Shown one piece after another: positions 25,396 through 36,285 of a stretch of 64,000 nucleotides of DNA. The position numbers were made by a program, and so were the translations under genes. Within the stretch, counting starts at the first letter, position 1, and each line of letters begins with the position of its first letter. Origin of the DNA: Nautilus pompilius (taxonomy: Eukaryota; Mollusca; Cephalopoda; Nautilida; Nautilidae). The notes beneath the pieces were generated by a model, which was given only the letters and a program-made list of their open reading frames with translations, ran no database searches and was not told the origin of the DNA. The stretch is taken from the NCBI GenBank assembly GCA_018389105.1, contig JACATO010000319.1, positions 124,001 to 188,000 of the forward strand, given 5' to 3'.

Positions 25396-26694
25396 CAAGG
25401 TCTGTCCAAAAAAAAAAAAAAACTGAACTTTTCAAACAGCATGCCAACCAGCTGGCGCAGTGTGCTCGCGATTGCAAAGCTGTGTATCGGTGACCTTGAC
25501 CTTCAGTCTAATAATAGCTGCATCACACCACATCAGTTAGTCATCGACCTATACGCACTAGAGTGAATGTATGTTTAGCGCACTTGGGCAATTTGTCACA
25601 TGTTGAACAATGAAGGATCTTGAAGAGCAACATGTTTGTGTGAAATTCTGTTTCAAATTGGGAAAAAACTTTTACGGAGACTTTTCTAATGTTGCAACGG
25701 ACCTATGGGGAGGAGCTGTACGCAATATCACGAGTGGTACCAGCGTTTCAAATTGGGAAGAACATCCACTGAAGACAATCCCAAATCTGGACAACCTTCC
25801 ATGACGACGATCACATTGAGAAAGTGCATGTTGTGATCCGTGTAAATCGTCGCCTGACTGTCTGTGAAGTTTCCGAAGAAGTAGGCATCTGTAAAAGTTC
25901 GTGCCACATGATTTCAAAAGAAAAATTGAACATGCATCTTGTAACTGCAAAATTTGTGCCACATCTGCTGACAGATGAACAAAGAGAGAACCGAGTCACA
26001 GTCAGTCCAAATGCTGATGAAAGCTTTCTGAAAAGTGTCATAACAGGTGACGAAACGTGGGTGTATGGCTACAATGTCGAAACAAAAAGGCAGTCGTCAC
26101 AGTGGGTTGGATTGTCGTCGCCGTGACCAAAAAAAGATTGTCAGAGTCGCTCAAATGTGAAGGTGATCTTGATGGTCTTTTTTGATTGGATGAGCGTCGT
26201 TCATCACGAGTTTGTTCCACGTGATCAGGTGATCAATAAAGAGTTTTACTTGAATGTCCTGAGGCAGTTAAGAGAGGCAGTGCGAAGGAGGCCTGAGGCA
26301 CGGAAAAACAAAACCTGGATGCTGCACCACAACAATGTACCTGCTCACACGTCACTCCTTATCCATGACTTTTAGGCAAAGCACAAGACGACTCTCATCC
26401 CCCCTACTCTCCGGATTTGGCCCCTGCGGACGTTTTTTTGTTCCCAAAGTTGAAATCCACCCTGAAAGGTCCCCAATTTCAGACGATAGAAGAGATTGAA
26501 GAAAATTCACTATGATAACTGCACACTATCCCTGAAAACACATTCCAGGACGTGTTCCAAAACTGGAAAAAATGTTGGAGCAGTGTATCAACAGTGGAGG
26601 GAACTATTTTGAAGGAAGACAAGTCTGATTAAATTGGAAGTAAAGCAATAAATTTGTTTTTTCAAAAGTTTGGTTTCTTTTTGGACAGACCTCG
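25396..26694 (+). mobile_element. Mariner (DD34D) transposon with both ends
   Basis: A 1.3-kb element, the standard mariner length, flanked by TA on both sides (25394-25395 and 26695-26696). The ends are CAAGGTCTGTCCAAAA and the complement of CGAGGTCTGTCCAAAA; poly-A has expanded just inside the left end. The plus strand carries a mariner transposase. The ends are readable but the coding frame is well decayed, so the insertion is older than the DD41D element at the left edge of the window. Confidence 0.9.
25610..26600 (+). pseudogene. Broken mariner transposase
   Basis: Begins MKDLEEQHVCVKFCFKLGKN at 25610, matching the start of SETMAR-type mariner transposases (first helix-turn-helix). The second DNA-binding part follows near 25824 (RRLTVCEVSEEVGI), then the linker LTDEQRENRV. 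The first catalytic aspartate is in TGDETWVYGY near 26045-26075. The second catalytic region reads HHNNVPAHTS near 26325-26355: the family has HHDNAPAHT, so the catalytic Asp is Asn. The third region (SPDLAPADFF in the family) survives only in a shifted frame as PYSPDLAP-like sequence near 26405-26440. Several stops and frameshifts separate these blocks. It cannot encode an active transposase. Confidence 0.85.
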
Positions 26695-26696
26695 TA

Positions 26697-29600
26697 GAGC
26701 TTACTCATTTAAAAATAATCTGAAAATGTTTTATGTTGACTTTTTTTTTGTTTGGTTTACAGACCAATATTACCCTAAACACTCAGCCTTGACCGGCATA
26801 TCAAGTCGACCTCCCTATAGCCAAACCAGACTCAAAGAAACCAAGTCAAAATGGCAATACCAAATTAAGACCTAACTGATGGCTAAACGACTGACTGAAA
26901 GAAAAATTATTCATATTTACCTGCTATAAGAATGCTTTTCACTGACCTCCATACCCAGCAGGCACACCTAAGTTTGATTCAGCTTAGGTTACATTTGTAA
27001 AATATTGCTCATCTTTGGAGATTCACTTATCTGCTAATCAACACAAACTCACCACACCATTACATTTCAAGGAGCTGTAATTTTCTTCATTTATGGAGGA
27101 AAATTATGTAAAAAAAAATTGTTCTATCTCAGAAAAATAAAGATTTTTTTTCTTTTTTTTGTAAATTACTGATTAAGAATTAAAGAATAAAAAAATACCA
27201 CCAGTGAATGACCAGTAATCAAAAAAACAAATGCAAAGTTTCTGCAGTCAAGTTTTCATATGTATTTCCACGTGATGATGGTCAAACACTTGTGCTTGTT
27301 CACTTACAACAATTAGTTTTTAACAGTTGTGTATACCCACCACATTAACATCACATCCACAATGTCTTATTTCAATGAAATGAACTGAAACTAATTTTAT
27401 TTCATGGCACGAGAGAGAGAGGTGGAAAGAGATTTACAGTTGCTAAGTGGCCAGCGTAACTCACTCGCCACTAGCTGAACAAACCAGTGCGCACAAGCAT
27501 ATCTGAAGTCATCTGAAGCTAGCTGCTCATTTAGTAAATCAATGTTCCACCATTCATTGCCAATCGTGCCCAGAATCTGTCACCCGACCACTATCGATAA
27601 TGCGTAGAATAATTTCAAACATGTATTATTGGCCTTACTGCAGAATTAGAACCGCTAACAAAAATACCGGAATACTCGATGTTGAAAGACTGAGAAGGAA
27701 CACAAAAAATCTGCTAAAAACAAACAAACTTTTCCACCACAAGAAGGCAACAGCAGCAGGGAAAAAAAAAATACATTAAAGCGAAAAATATAAGCAAATT
27801 TTAAGTTGTTCAGCAATAGAAGTTGCTAAGGATTCTCTCTGCATAGAGTGTGACAGCTGAGAAATTGTGACTGCCCCTCGCAACATTCAATAATACACAA
27901 AACACTGGACAAGCAGAAAAAATAGGGAAAATCATTATGTTAGATTGGGGAATAATAAAAAAAAAACTGTTTGAAATTCACAAAACTAGGCCCCCCCTCC
28001 AAAAAACAAACAAAACAAACTTTTATAATTGCATCAATTTTGCAATTTCAAATTTTAAAATGGATTTTAAATCTAGCATCTATATTGAGGATTGTGGAAT
28101 GTTAAAAAAAACAACAAAAAAATACTCATTCATCAATTTTCCCCATCATTTACCTCCACAAGTGACAGAGTCCCTCCCATTCAGCAATCTTGTCTGGATT
28201 ACTTAAATATACAGTATACTGTGTTTATGATGTATTTATAATGCTAGTTAGATATCTTAAGATCCAATATATATTATACTCCCTTCTTTTTGGCCAAAAA
28301 AAGAGAAGTAATTGAAATCTCAGGCCAAGTCAAACCAGAAGCACCAGTTCACAGTTAATGTCTTCTTCCTGGTCAAAAATAAACAGCAGCACAATAAAGG
28401 GCAAAGAGCATGACGCTACATGGAAAATCCACTTTCACTATTTTTACAGTAACAGATTTCAGGAGGCCAGAGACTTTAAAAGCAGCTCAGGAGATAACAT
28501 CTATGTTGTTATCAGCAACATCACTGACTCAGTATCCTTCAATAGCCCTAGTACTAATCCTGACAGTATAATCATGGTTTCACTTGTAAACAGCAGCCAT
28601 TACCCAAATCCTACTGTCTCTCTCCTTACAATACATATGTCACTTTGACAAAACAAACAGGGTCAGAGGGTGAAAAACTTATAAGATAAACTTCCACTGT
28701 GCCAGTCATAAATTGTCAATATTCAGTTCTGATTTTAAACTTAATACCAGAGAATCATTTGACAGTATCTTTGACGTATTCCTTAATTTTAAGTAATTGT
28801 GTTTGCCAATGAGAAGAGAAAATAGTGGTTTTGTTTTTTTCAAAATGAAATATGCACGGATCTTACAGTTTATCTGTTTGTTTTTGCTCTTTGAATTAAT
28901 TTTTACAAGTTTTCCCTTTGCATTGCATATTTTAAAATATCTTTTGCTTTAGTTCTTTTATTTAATAGGCACCAAATTAATTCCCACCTTTTAAATTCTT
29001 TTATTTTGAGTTTAAACAATAATATTTAATGAGAATTCTGACAAAACAAACTATAGGCTAAATAACAACTCTACCACTGATTTGAGAAAGCTTTTACAAG
29101 TGGCCCAAGCTGGGCTTCAAGTTTCAACCCCCCAAAATTCTACCAATGTAAAGTGGCTAAATCAAAAACATGTTCATAGCTCTTGGAGAGTGTAAGGTTA
29201 AAAGACAGATTACTTCAGACTGAAATACATTCCAAAAAGAAACTCCTCCACATGACTAAATTCAATCTCTCCAACATTTTCCGTATTTGGCAGTCTATTT
29301 TATCTGAATTTTTTTAAAATCTAGAAGCTTTCCCAAAAACTGAGGAGATAAACAATTACTTTTTATCAAAATTAGAGGCAAACAAAAGTTACTTTGCAAG
29401 CTAAATCCAGTTGCAATATAATTCTCCTTTGCCCTTCTCAAGGTTATCTTGAGCCAATCTGATCATCAACTGAATTAAACTAAGAAACTAAGATTCAATT
29501 TTCTCTGAAGCCTACTAAAGTTCCTTTCCTTTTTTTTTTTTACATTTATATTGTGATGTTAAAATGGTTTTTATTGATTTTCAGGAAGATATAAGTTCTA

Positions 29601-30479
29601 TAATGAACACTGAAAATAACTGTTTCAGAAGATGCAAACAAAAGAACTGTTTCAATTTGCCTGGAGGTAAATGTTCAGCAGTAAATGAAATTCATTTATC
29701 AAAGGAATTTTTTTATTTGAGAATAAAAGGATCTGGTATTATTTTACTTCACACACATGGCTTTATTAATAGGATTTAGTGTTGTACTTAATAGCCATCC
29801 AAATCCTGTATTAATGATTCATTTTTTAAAATTCTCAATGTGTAGCCAAACTACAGAGATATTTATTTTAGAGATGCCTAAGCTATCAATCATTCGCTGT
29901 ATGAATATATTTCAACCAACTGGTTCTCTGCCTGAAATTTTACAAGAATTATCTAAAATTCAGGAAACTAATTGTCCAGTCAGTCCCATAGTCTATACCA
30001 ATTATGGCTTAATGTATCAAAGATGCATCTCAATTCATTGAAAAATTAACTTCTTTTTTTCTTCTTCAGATTTAATTGCAGATTTAATTGTGTTTAGAAC
30101 AAAAGAAAATAGTTTTCTGTTTAATGGTCAGGTATAGCAGCAGACTGATCCTTGGGCTTGGCATTTAGAATCAAGTGTTTACTAACAATTTTATGCCACA
30201 TCTGGAAGAACAGTGGCATCAGGTCCTCAATTTACATTTGATATGTTGAAACAATAGCTTTTGGACATGATAGATAACTTATGTACTAGCATTAATTTGT
30301 ACACAGAAATCAAAACAATCGGTAACAAATTTTTTTTTTTCCATTTTACTTCATTTACGCTACTTTGGATTTTTGCAACAAAAAATAAATGGTTTCTCTG
30401 GCTGGTCACGAATAAACAGAAAAATTCTAGAATAAAATTCAAAGCGACTTGCACTAGCTATTATCATGTCAAGAAAAAG
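26697..30479. other. REPS intron sequence, no gene identified
   Basis: Mostly A+T-rich. Two patches are less A+T-rich than their surroundings: 26760-26900 and 27420-27640. Neither shows a domain, a tRNA-like promoter box or matched splice sites. Two overlapping plus-strand open frames at 29564-29779 and 29757-30041 lie in different frames. They contain protein-like stretches (CFRRCKQKNCFNLPGGKC, and LPEILQELSKIQETNCPVSP), but I do not recognise them; they may be a degraded mobile-element gene. Confidence 0.45.
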
Positions 30480-31200
30480 GAGGCAGACTTAATGCAAGTA
30501 AATAAACACTTAAGTTTGAAAGAACAAATGTTTATTCTGGAGCTGCATGCAGCTCCAGAAAAACGTGGAGTTAATACTTTATGGTACTTGATACATTACA
30601 TAAGTGACATCAGCAATCCTGGTTGCGTGACTGTAGCCTGCCCATTCCTGATGAAAAATCTATATAAAGGAGTCTTTGGAAGTGGGCTAAGATGGATCAG
30701 TCAACTGACAGACCCGGCTATGGAGATTGTGATGCCATGATGAACACCAAATGTGACCAATCCAGTAACCTAAATTGCACCTGACATGATCAAAGACCAA
30801 CTGCTATATTTTGTCATGGCCTGCAGATGGTTAATGAAAATTCCCATACTGGTCATCACCACACCTATGAATGAGCATTATCTGAGAACTGTGAAAATCT
30901 GGACTCATTAGAAAAACAACAATGTTCCAAAAGCAGAAGAGCATAGTAACATCTCATTGCCAATTTCAGATGGAAAATGACATTGAGAGGAGAGTGGTTT
31001 GCATTTTACTGCTTCTTCCACTATACCCTGCTGTAGAGATAACGTCTGATGGTTCTCAAAGACATGTCCTGCAACACTTGCAGCCAACTGTCAAGGTTCA
31101 GTTTCCATGCTTCTCTTTATGGCATGAAGTTTCTGTTCTGTTGGCTATGGGCATCCAGGACGTAAATGAATAGTTTTATTATAGCTTCTGAGCAGGGCAA
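30480..31200 (-). mobile_element. Decayed Tc1 transposon
   Basis: Minus-strand Tc1 fossil. The N-terminal third lies at 31000-31190, where MPIANRTETSCHKEKHG is the segment before the second helix-turn-helix. NIVVFLMSPDF near 30905-30935 is the first catalytic region (family VVFTDESRF) with the aspartate lost. Further stretches resemble the central domain to about 30690. The 44460-45330 fossil is of the same subfamily: both share the segment TGTCAAGGTTCAGTTTC/TGTGAAGGTTCAGTTTC followed by TTCTCTT and CATGAAG. Termini are not clear, and a palindrome at 30535-30560 sits near the low-coordinate end. Confidence 0.7.
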
Positions 31201-32243
31201 CAATCTCCATGTTAACAGTTAAAAAGGGCTAAGTAACATTGTGGCCCAGAAAGCTATTCTTTCAACTCTCCAAGTTTCGAATGCTTTTCACTTTTTGTTT
31301 TGATTTAGTTTCAGCTTGAACCCTTGGTTTGCTGATATTAAACCGCAAAGAAAATACAAAAATATCATTGTAGCACAATTATTACTGTCATTAGTCCCAA
31401 AGTGAGCAGGATGTCAGTAAAGCTGATTAATGAAACAGTCAGTTATCTAACAAAACAAGACATGTGCAAGTTTAAAGTACCAATGCATGCACACTTAATA
31501 CATTTTGTTACTAAGGTTTTCAAGCTATGTTTTAGAATAAAATTTACCTATTTTCACCCCCACTCATTTTACAATCTTTAGTCACAACGGCCATACAAAT
31601 TTTAGTGCTTAAAGTTGACACCATGCAATGAGAGCAGCATCTAAAAAAATAAAAAATTTGTTGGTCATCAAAATTTTATTGATTAGGAATTTCCAGAAAT
31701 TGCTTACCTAAGACAAAAGCAACTTTCTACAATGTTTTGTTTGTCTACTGTTTTCCAACTGGAACCAAGTGTAACTACTGACCTCCAGCACATTAGGTGA
31801 ACAATCTCAAACCCAATTGACATTAGTCAATTTCTTGAATTTTTCTCCAATACTTTATCATTAAAAATTAAAAGATAAATTATTTATTAATTTATTCTTT
31901 TAAATTTGAAATATTATCTGATAAGACACAGCATGCTTAGTAGCTAAATTCTGGGAGTACACTACATTAAACTTTTTTTCTTATTTCCTGATGACTTAAA
32001 ATGGTTTTATTTCATTTTCATCTCTTTACTTAGACAATACAACAAAACAACGTATAATGAATGTGCTTAGCAAAAATTCTAAATTTAATGATGACATATG
32101 ATGTCATGGAATCTCCAGAAAACAAACTGATCACGCTCAGCTACCACTTCAAACACTACATTAAGCACTTGAGACCTGTGGGATTCCTAGGTCATTTTAA
32201 ACTCTGATTATCCTGGTATATTGTTATTTCCTTTTAAAAAAAA

Positions 32244-32276
<33 letters not shown>

Positions 32277-34246
32277 TACATACTAATGTATTTAACAAGA
32301 TTAAAAGTCAGACCATAGCAATATAGACACTCAAACATCTAGACTTTTTTTTTCTTCTGTAATCCTTCAAGAAAGTTGGTACAAATTTGAAAAAGATGTT
32401 CAATTTATCAGGTATAACTTTGTTTAGATGTCCAAATGATAAAAACAACAAATGGCAGACATCTTGCTTCATATTTTCTGTATGTAACTATTTTTTTTTA
32501 AGATCTAAAAATTACATGCTGCTATCTTCATAATTAAAACTACATTCTCATTTTTCTTTTCCTTTTAGGAAGTCAAATGTATAGACTTCTACACTGCAGT
32601 GCTTTTATATTTCATCTTCTCCCATCCTTCTGACTACTCAAGAATTTTAAAAGATTTAGTGCAAAGTCAATACTGATGAGTAATCTAAAATTACAAAGCT
32701 CTTATGCAGCTCACCTTAAATGGGTTAACATTTGAAAATAAAAACCAAATAAACAACAACTAAAAACATACACAAGATTCTGAACTTTTCCAAAACAAAC
32801 AGCCAAGAGATAGGAACAAACAATATAAAATTATCTGTTATTTTCAGCTGGCCTTTTTGACAGATAAGTAGACAGTAAATTATGGCTGAAAGTGATCGCA
32901 CAAACAGTTGGTAATTTAAGCTTTATTTAGTTTTCTTTTTAACTCAAAAACAAGATTAAATGTGCTTCAGAGACAGACTACAAGCTACCAGTTGCAATAC
33001 TGAACATTTGTAATCTTAATCCAATAAACGGAAAGACGAGTTTTTGGGCATTCCACACCCTTGAATTCTATATTTTTTGTGAGATTCCTGATAAAATATT
33101 AAAATATTTTAAGCTTTATTTCTGATAAAATAAATAGAATTGAGTTCAGCTAAAAAGGAGCATGCATCTCCAATAGTGTAGTAATGCTGACTAAAACACA
33201 CTATTATCAAAAACGCTTATCTTACTTTAAAAACGACAATAATTGGTAACAAACTTTTCTAAGTTATTACTTTCAGTTTTAAAAAAAGTTTAGATATACT
33301 ATTTTTAATATTAAAAATTGATTGACAGTATAAATCCAGACTAGATTTAATTGAATACATTTTAATTAGTATTTTTCTCTGAAAGTATTAGAAAAAAAAA
33401 TTGTACCAGAGTATTTATTTAACATTATTATACATAAAGTCCAATAAATAAAAAATAACAAATGAAATAATAATAAAAATAGCTAATAATATTTTCATCT
33501 TAGCTGTTTTGATAACTTTTTTGTCAAGTGGAAAAACTGCAACCTGGCATCCTAGTTGGAGAACAAATCAGTACTAATAAACGATGCCAGCAGAACAGAC
33601 GGATAAATAAAATTTCCTAATTTTGTGCCAAAACCAACATTCGATTTGCAGATATTCTGCCAAGTAGGAAGGCACAAAGACATTGAAGAGATTGAACTAC
33701 ATGTTTAGAATTAGCAGCATCTTGCCATGTAAGTTTCATTTATGTAAGTGCATTAGAGTCCATGCTTGCTACATACCTAGCTTAGTATTTAGTGTTTATC
33801 ATAGTAGACTGACCAAAATTTTAAAAAATCAAAGTCTTTCAACAAGTTCCTACTGTTGAGTTGTTTACATCTGTAGCCTGGCTGATAGATTGTCATCATT
33901 TTTACACAGCTAGCGGTCTCACACATAAATAAACCATTAAAACAGAGAATTTTTTTCACATTTTCCATTAAAAGCAAGGAAATCCTTTTAAAAATTGAAC
34001 AATAATAACAATAAATAAAGTTAAACACTTTCATTAAGTTTAAACTTTTTTTTCTTCACTTGTGCCAATATTTTATTGTACAGCAATTTTCAGATAATCA
34101 GCTATTTTGAATGCATTTAGGGTTCTGCATACTGTAAAGTTACACGTGATGAGATCAATCATTGATAGACTACTGACAATGATCTCTCAGGTCAAGCTGA
34201 GTTTTAAACAAGCCAATCTTAGAAACGTTCAAACAATATCACTTAC
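31201..34246. other. REPS intron sequence, no gene seen
   Basis: A+T-rich. Contains a compound TA/CA microsatellite at 32244-32280. No coding signal on either strand up to the 34247 exon. Confidence 0.5.
32244..32280. repeat. Compound (TA)n(CA)n microsatellite
   Basis: A TA run followed by about eleven CA units. Confidence 0.93.
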
Positions 34247-34291
34247 CTTGTCCATTTGCTCTGGCGAACCTTGGCAACCGCACATCCATCC
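34247..34291 (-). CDS. REPS1: REPS microexon (45 nt)
   Basis: Minus-strand exon with acceptor TTTTTTGACAG and an ideal donor GTAAGTG. It is exactly 45 nt, entered and left in phase 1. Joined to the 35343-35472 exon it reads GMDVRLPRFARANGQ. This matches the residues just after the first EH domain of REPS1, where the human protein has VKDLPLPRFVASKNEQ (from memory): the LPRF core is conserved. The reading continues in frame into the 8478-8535 exon. LPRF lies at the end of the EH fold, so this short exon finishes the domain and starts the flexible linker. Splice sites, phase and homology agree. Confidence 0.88.
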
Positions 34292-35342
34292 CTGTCAAAA
34301 AACCATCATGACAGTATTACAAGATAGTCTGCCTAACAGCACAGTGAGTCACATTCTTAACAGCTGCTAAACATTCTTCAAATATAATTCCACCTGGCAA
34401 TGTGCTTAGGGTCCACACTACCCCTGCCATAAATTATTCACCAAATTTCCATATCAACTGAACTAGTTATTGTCTGCAGCAAATAAGTTTAAAAAAAGAA
34501 ATATATATATATATATATATATTCCGTGGTGGTTTACCTAAATATGTCTGTGGAAACAAAATGTCTGCAGCTGGATATATGACATTTGACCAAACTGATT
34601 ATCCTTTCAATCTCAAACAAAATGTGAAAGAAAATGTCAGGAAAATTTTGTGCCATAATGGTATGGATGAACAATTAATTTTAGGCGATTCCCCTCTTCA
34701 ACTGACTATGGAGTAATATTCTGAAATGTTATGATTTATTAACAGGGGGTCAAGATATGGCAGACAATAGCAGTCTACCATCAACCATTTTACTCTGACT
34801 TTGTCCAGCCAACTAACCGGCTGAAACTAATTCTATGAAGGACTAAGTTTTAAGTACTTTCTTCATTAGGAACGATAAAATTAAGTTTTGCACATGTTAT
34901 GTCAGCCAACTTTTTATTAACTCATTTATTACTAGATGTGGATTATGTTTTCTGATTTAAATCAAGCCTGCAGGTCAGTATGTATAATACTCTCTCTCTC
35001 TCTCACATACACACACACATATCTCTTTCTCTCTTTTAGAATACTAAGTAAAAAAAAAATAAATAAATAAATACATTAATCAAAAATAGCTAAGAAAAAC
35101 TTTACAAATTATAAAATAAATACTGAACTTGTTAAGAGGAGAAGAACTCCCATAATGGGGCAAGTCTTATTCTCAGGACATTCAGTATTTTTGCCCTGTA
35201 AAATTGCAAAGTATCTAAAAAGTAAAAAAAAAAAAATTTCAACAATAAGCTATATCTTAACACAAGGAATAATTTCAGCTGAGAGAAACCCAAATAAAAA
35301 AGAAATACTTGAGTAATAAAAGCCAGAATGGGATGTTCATAC
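34292..35342. other. REPS intron (about 1 kb)
   Basis: Intron between the two secure REPS exons. It contains an AT microsatellite at 34499-34522 and CT/CA repeats near 34990-35035; otherwise it is featureless. Confidence 0.8.
34499..34522. repeat. (AT)n microsatellite
   Basis: About eleven AT units inside a REPS intron. Confidence 0.93.
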
Positions 35343-35472
35343 CTGAGTTCAAACTCTGGCTATCTAACTTGACTGGCACACCACCCTGAGCTGCCGCAAT
35401 AAGCTTGAGAGCGATATAAAACTGGCTACGTCCAAAATGACCTAATCTCTTCGCCCCACATAACTCTGTAAT
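35343..35472 (-). CDS. REPS1: REPS exon encoding second half of the N-terminal EH domain
   Basis: REPS proteins bind the Ral effector RalBP1 and, through EH domains that recognise Asn-Pro-Phe motifs, endocytic partners; they link Ral signalling to receptor internalisation at the plasma membrane and endosomes. This 130-nt minus-strand exon has acceptor TTATTTACAG and donor CAG/GTATGA. It starts in phase 0 and ends in phase 1. It reads [20 protein letters not shown] then [20 protein letters not shown] and LNS. Human REPS1 has [24 protein letters not shown] at the same place (from memory), so identity is high through the second EF-hand-like loop and the last helix. The part before it, the first half of the EH domain, must be in an upstream exon that I cannot find between here and 64000. 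Whether this is the single invertebrate orthologue or one of two paralogues cannot be told. Confidence 0.95.
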
Positions 35473-36070
35473 CTGTAAATAATACAAAAATAAACATTTT
35501 ATTCCATATCATCATGCAGTACAGTTCTTTCCACTTATGAATTTTCTAATTCCACTAAATACATGCCACAAGAACAATAACAAAGATGCCATATAGATTT
35601 AAAAAAAGTAATGGTTGCGATCCCAAATACTCTATTTTACTATTCCTACTTTGTCTGATATTTAAAAAGTTCAGAAATGGAATAATAATAAAGATTCAAA
35701 CCAAAATCCAGATCTTAATATCACTTGGGTTTTGTTTAAATTGAAAATGAGCTTAAAGGATTTTGGGCATCAAAACATTTCTTGAGGTAAAATATTTTAA
35801 AATACAATTCTTTTAATAATTTTTTCAAAATTTTGTTTTCTCATGTTGAGCATGTGCAGTGACAAGAAAATCCTAAAACTTTAATTAAAAGAAAAAATAA
35901 TAATAATAATAATTTTTTTTTTTTTAATTGGGAGAGGAGATGCAAACCTCGAGTTACTTAAAACTCCAGGTTAATTTACCTCAAATAAACAAAACCAACA
36001 TAGGCAGAAAAAAAGGTGGTTTTAAAAAAATTTCTGCTTTCTTTCAGTTGGCAATTGTTACTGGATTTCG
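35473..36070. other. REPS intron sequence, no gene seen
   Basis: A+T-rich DNA with AAT repeats near 35900; no coding signal. Confidence 0.6.
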
Positions 36071-36285
36071 TTAGTAGGGATTAATTAGTATTAAGACAGC
36101 GAGACCGATGATAATTGCGCGCACACAACCGTCAACACTGCGTACAATATGGTATACAGGCCGTACCATGTTAGACAGACTGCAGCAGTCGGTAACTTTA
36201 GAGAAATATCTGGCAATTTTGTCTTGGAAAACAGAACAAAACTGACTGCACCCCAATTCATTGAGTTTTAGCCATTTTATGATCT
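36071..36285 (-). other. Possible unassigned coding exon, weakly SAM-like
   Basis: A segment with more CpG and G+C than its surroundings. On the minus strand it follows a very strong acceptor (T-rich tract ending TTTTCCCACAG at 36286) and stays open for about 70 codons to a stop at 36071. It reads IIKWLKLNELGCSQFCSVFQ then DKIARYFSKVTDCC. The WLKxxxLxxxxxxFxxxxI pattern is loosely that of a sterile alpha motif, but the match is weak and no REPS protein contains one. It could be a terminal exon of a nested or alternative transcript, a fragment of a mobile gene, or chance. Confidence 0.2.

Noticed and set aside
26921-26970. Minus-strand candidate REPS exon reading MEVSEKHSYS before a GTAAAT donor
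   Set aside because: No good acceptor, and the possible lengths are not multiples of three, so it cannot sit between the phase-1 exons.
27420-27640. Less A+T-rich patch that might be a SINE
   Set aside because: No A/B box promoter, no tail, no duplicated flanks and no second copy seen in the window.
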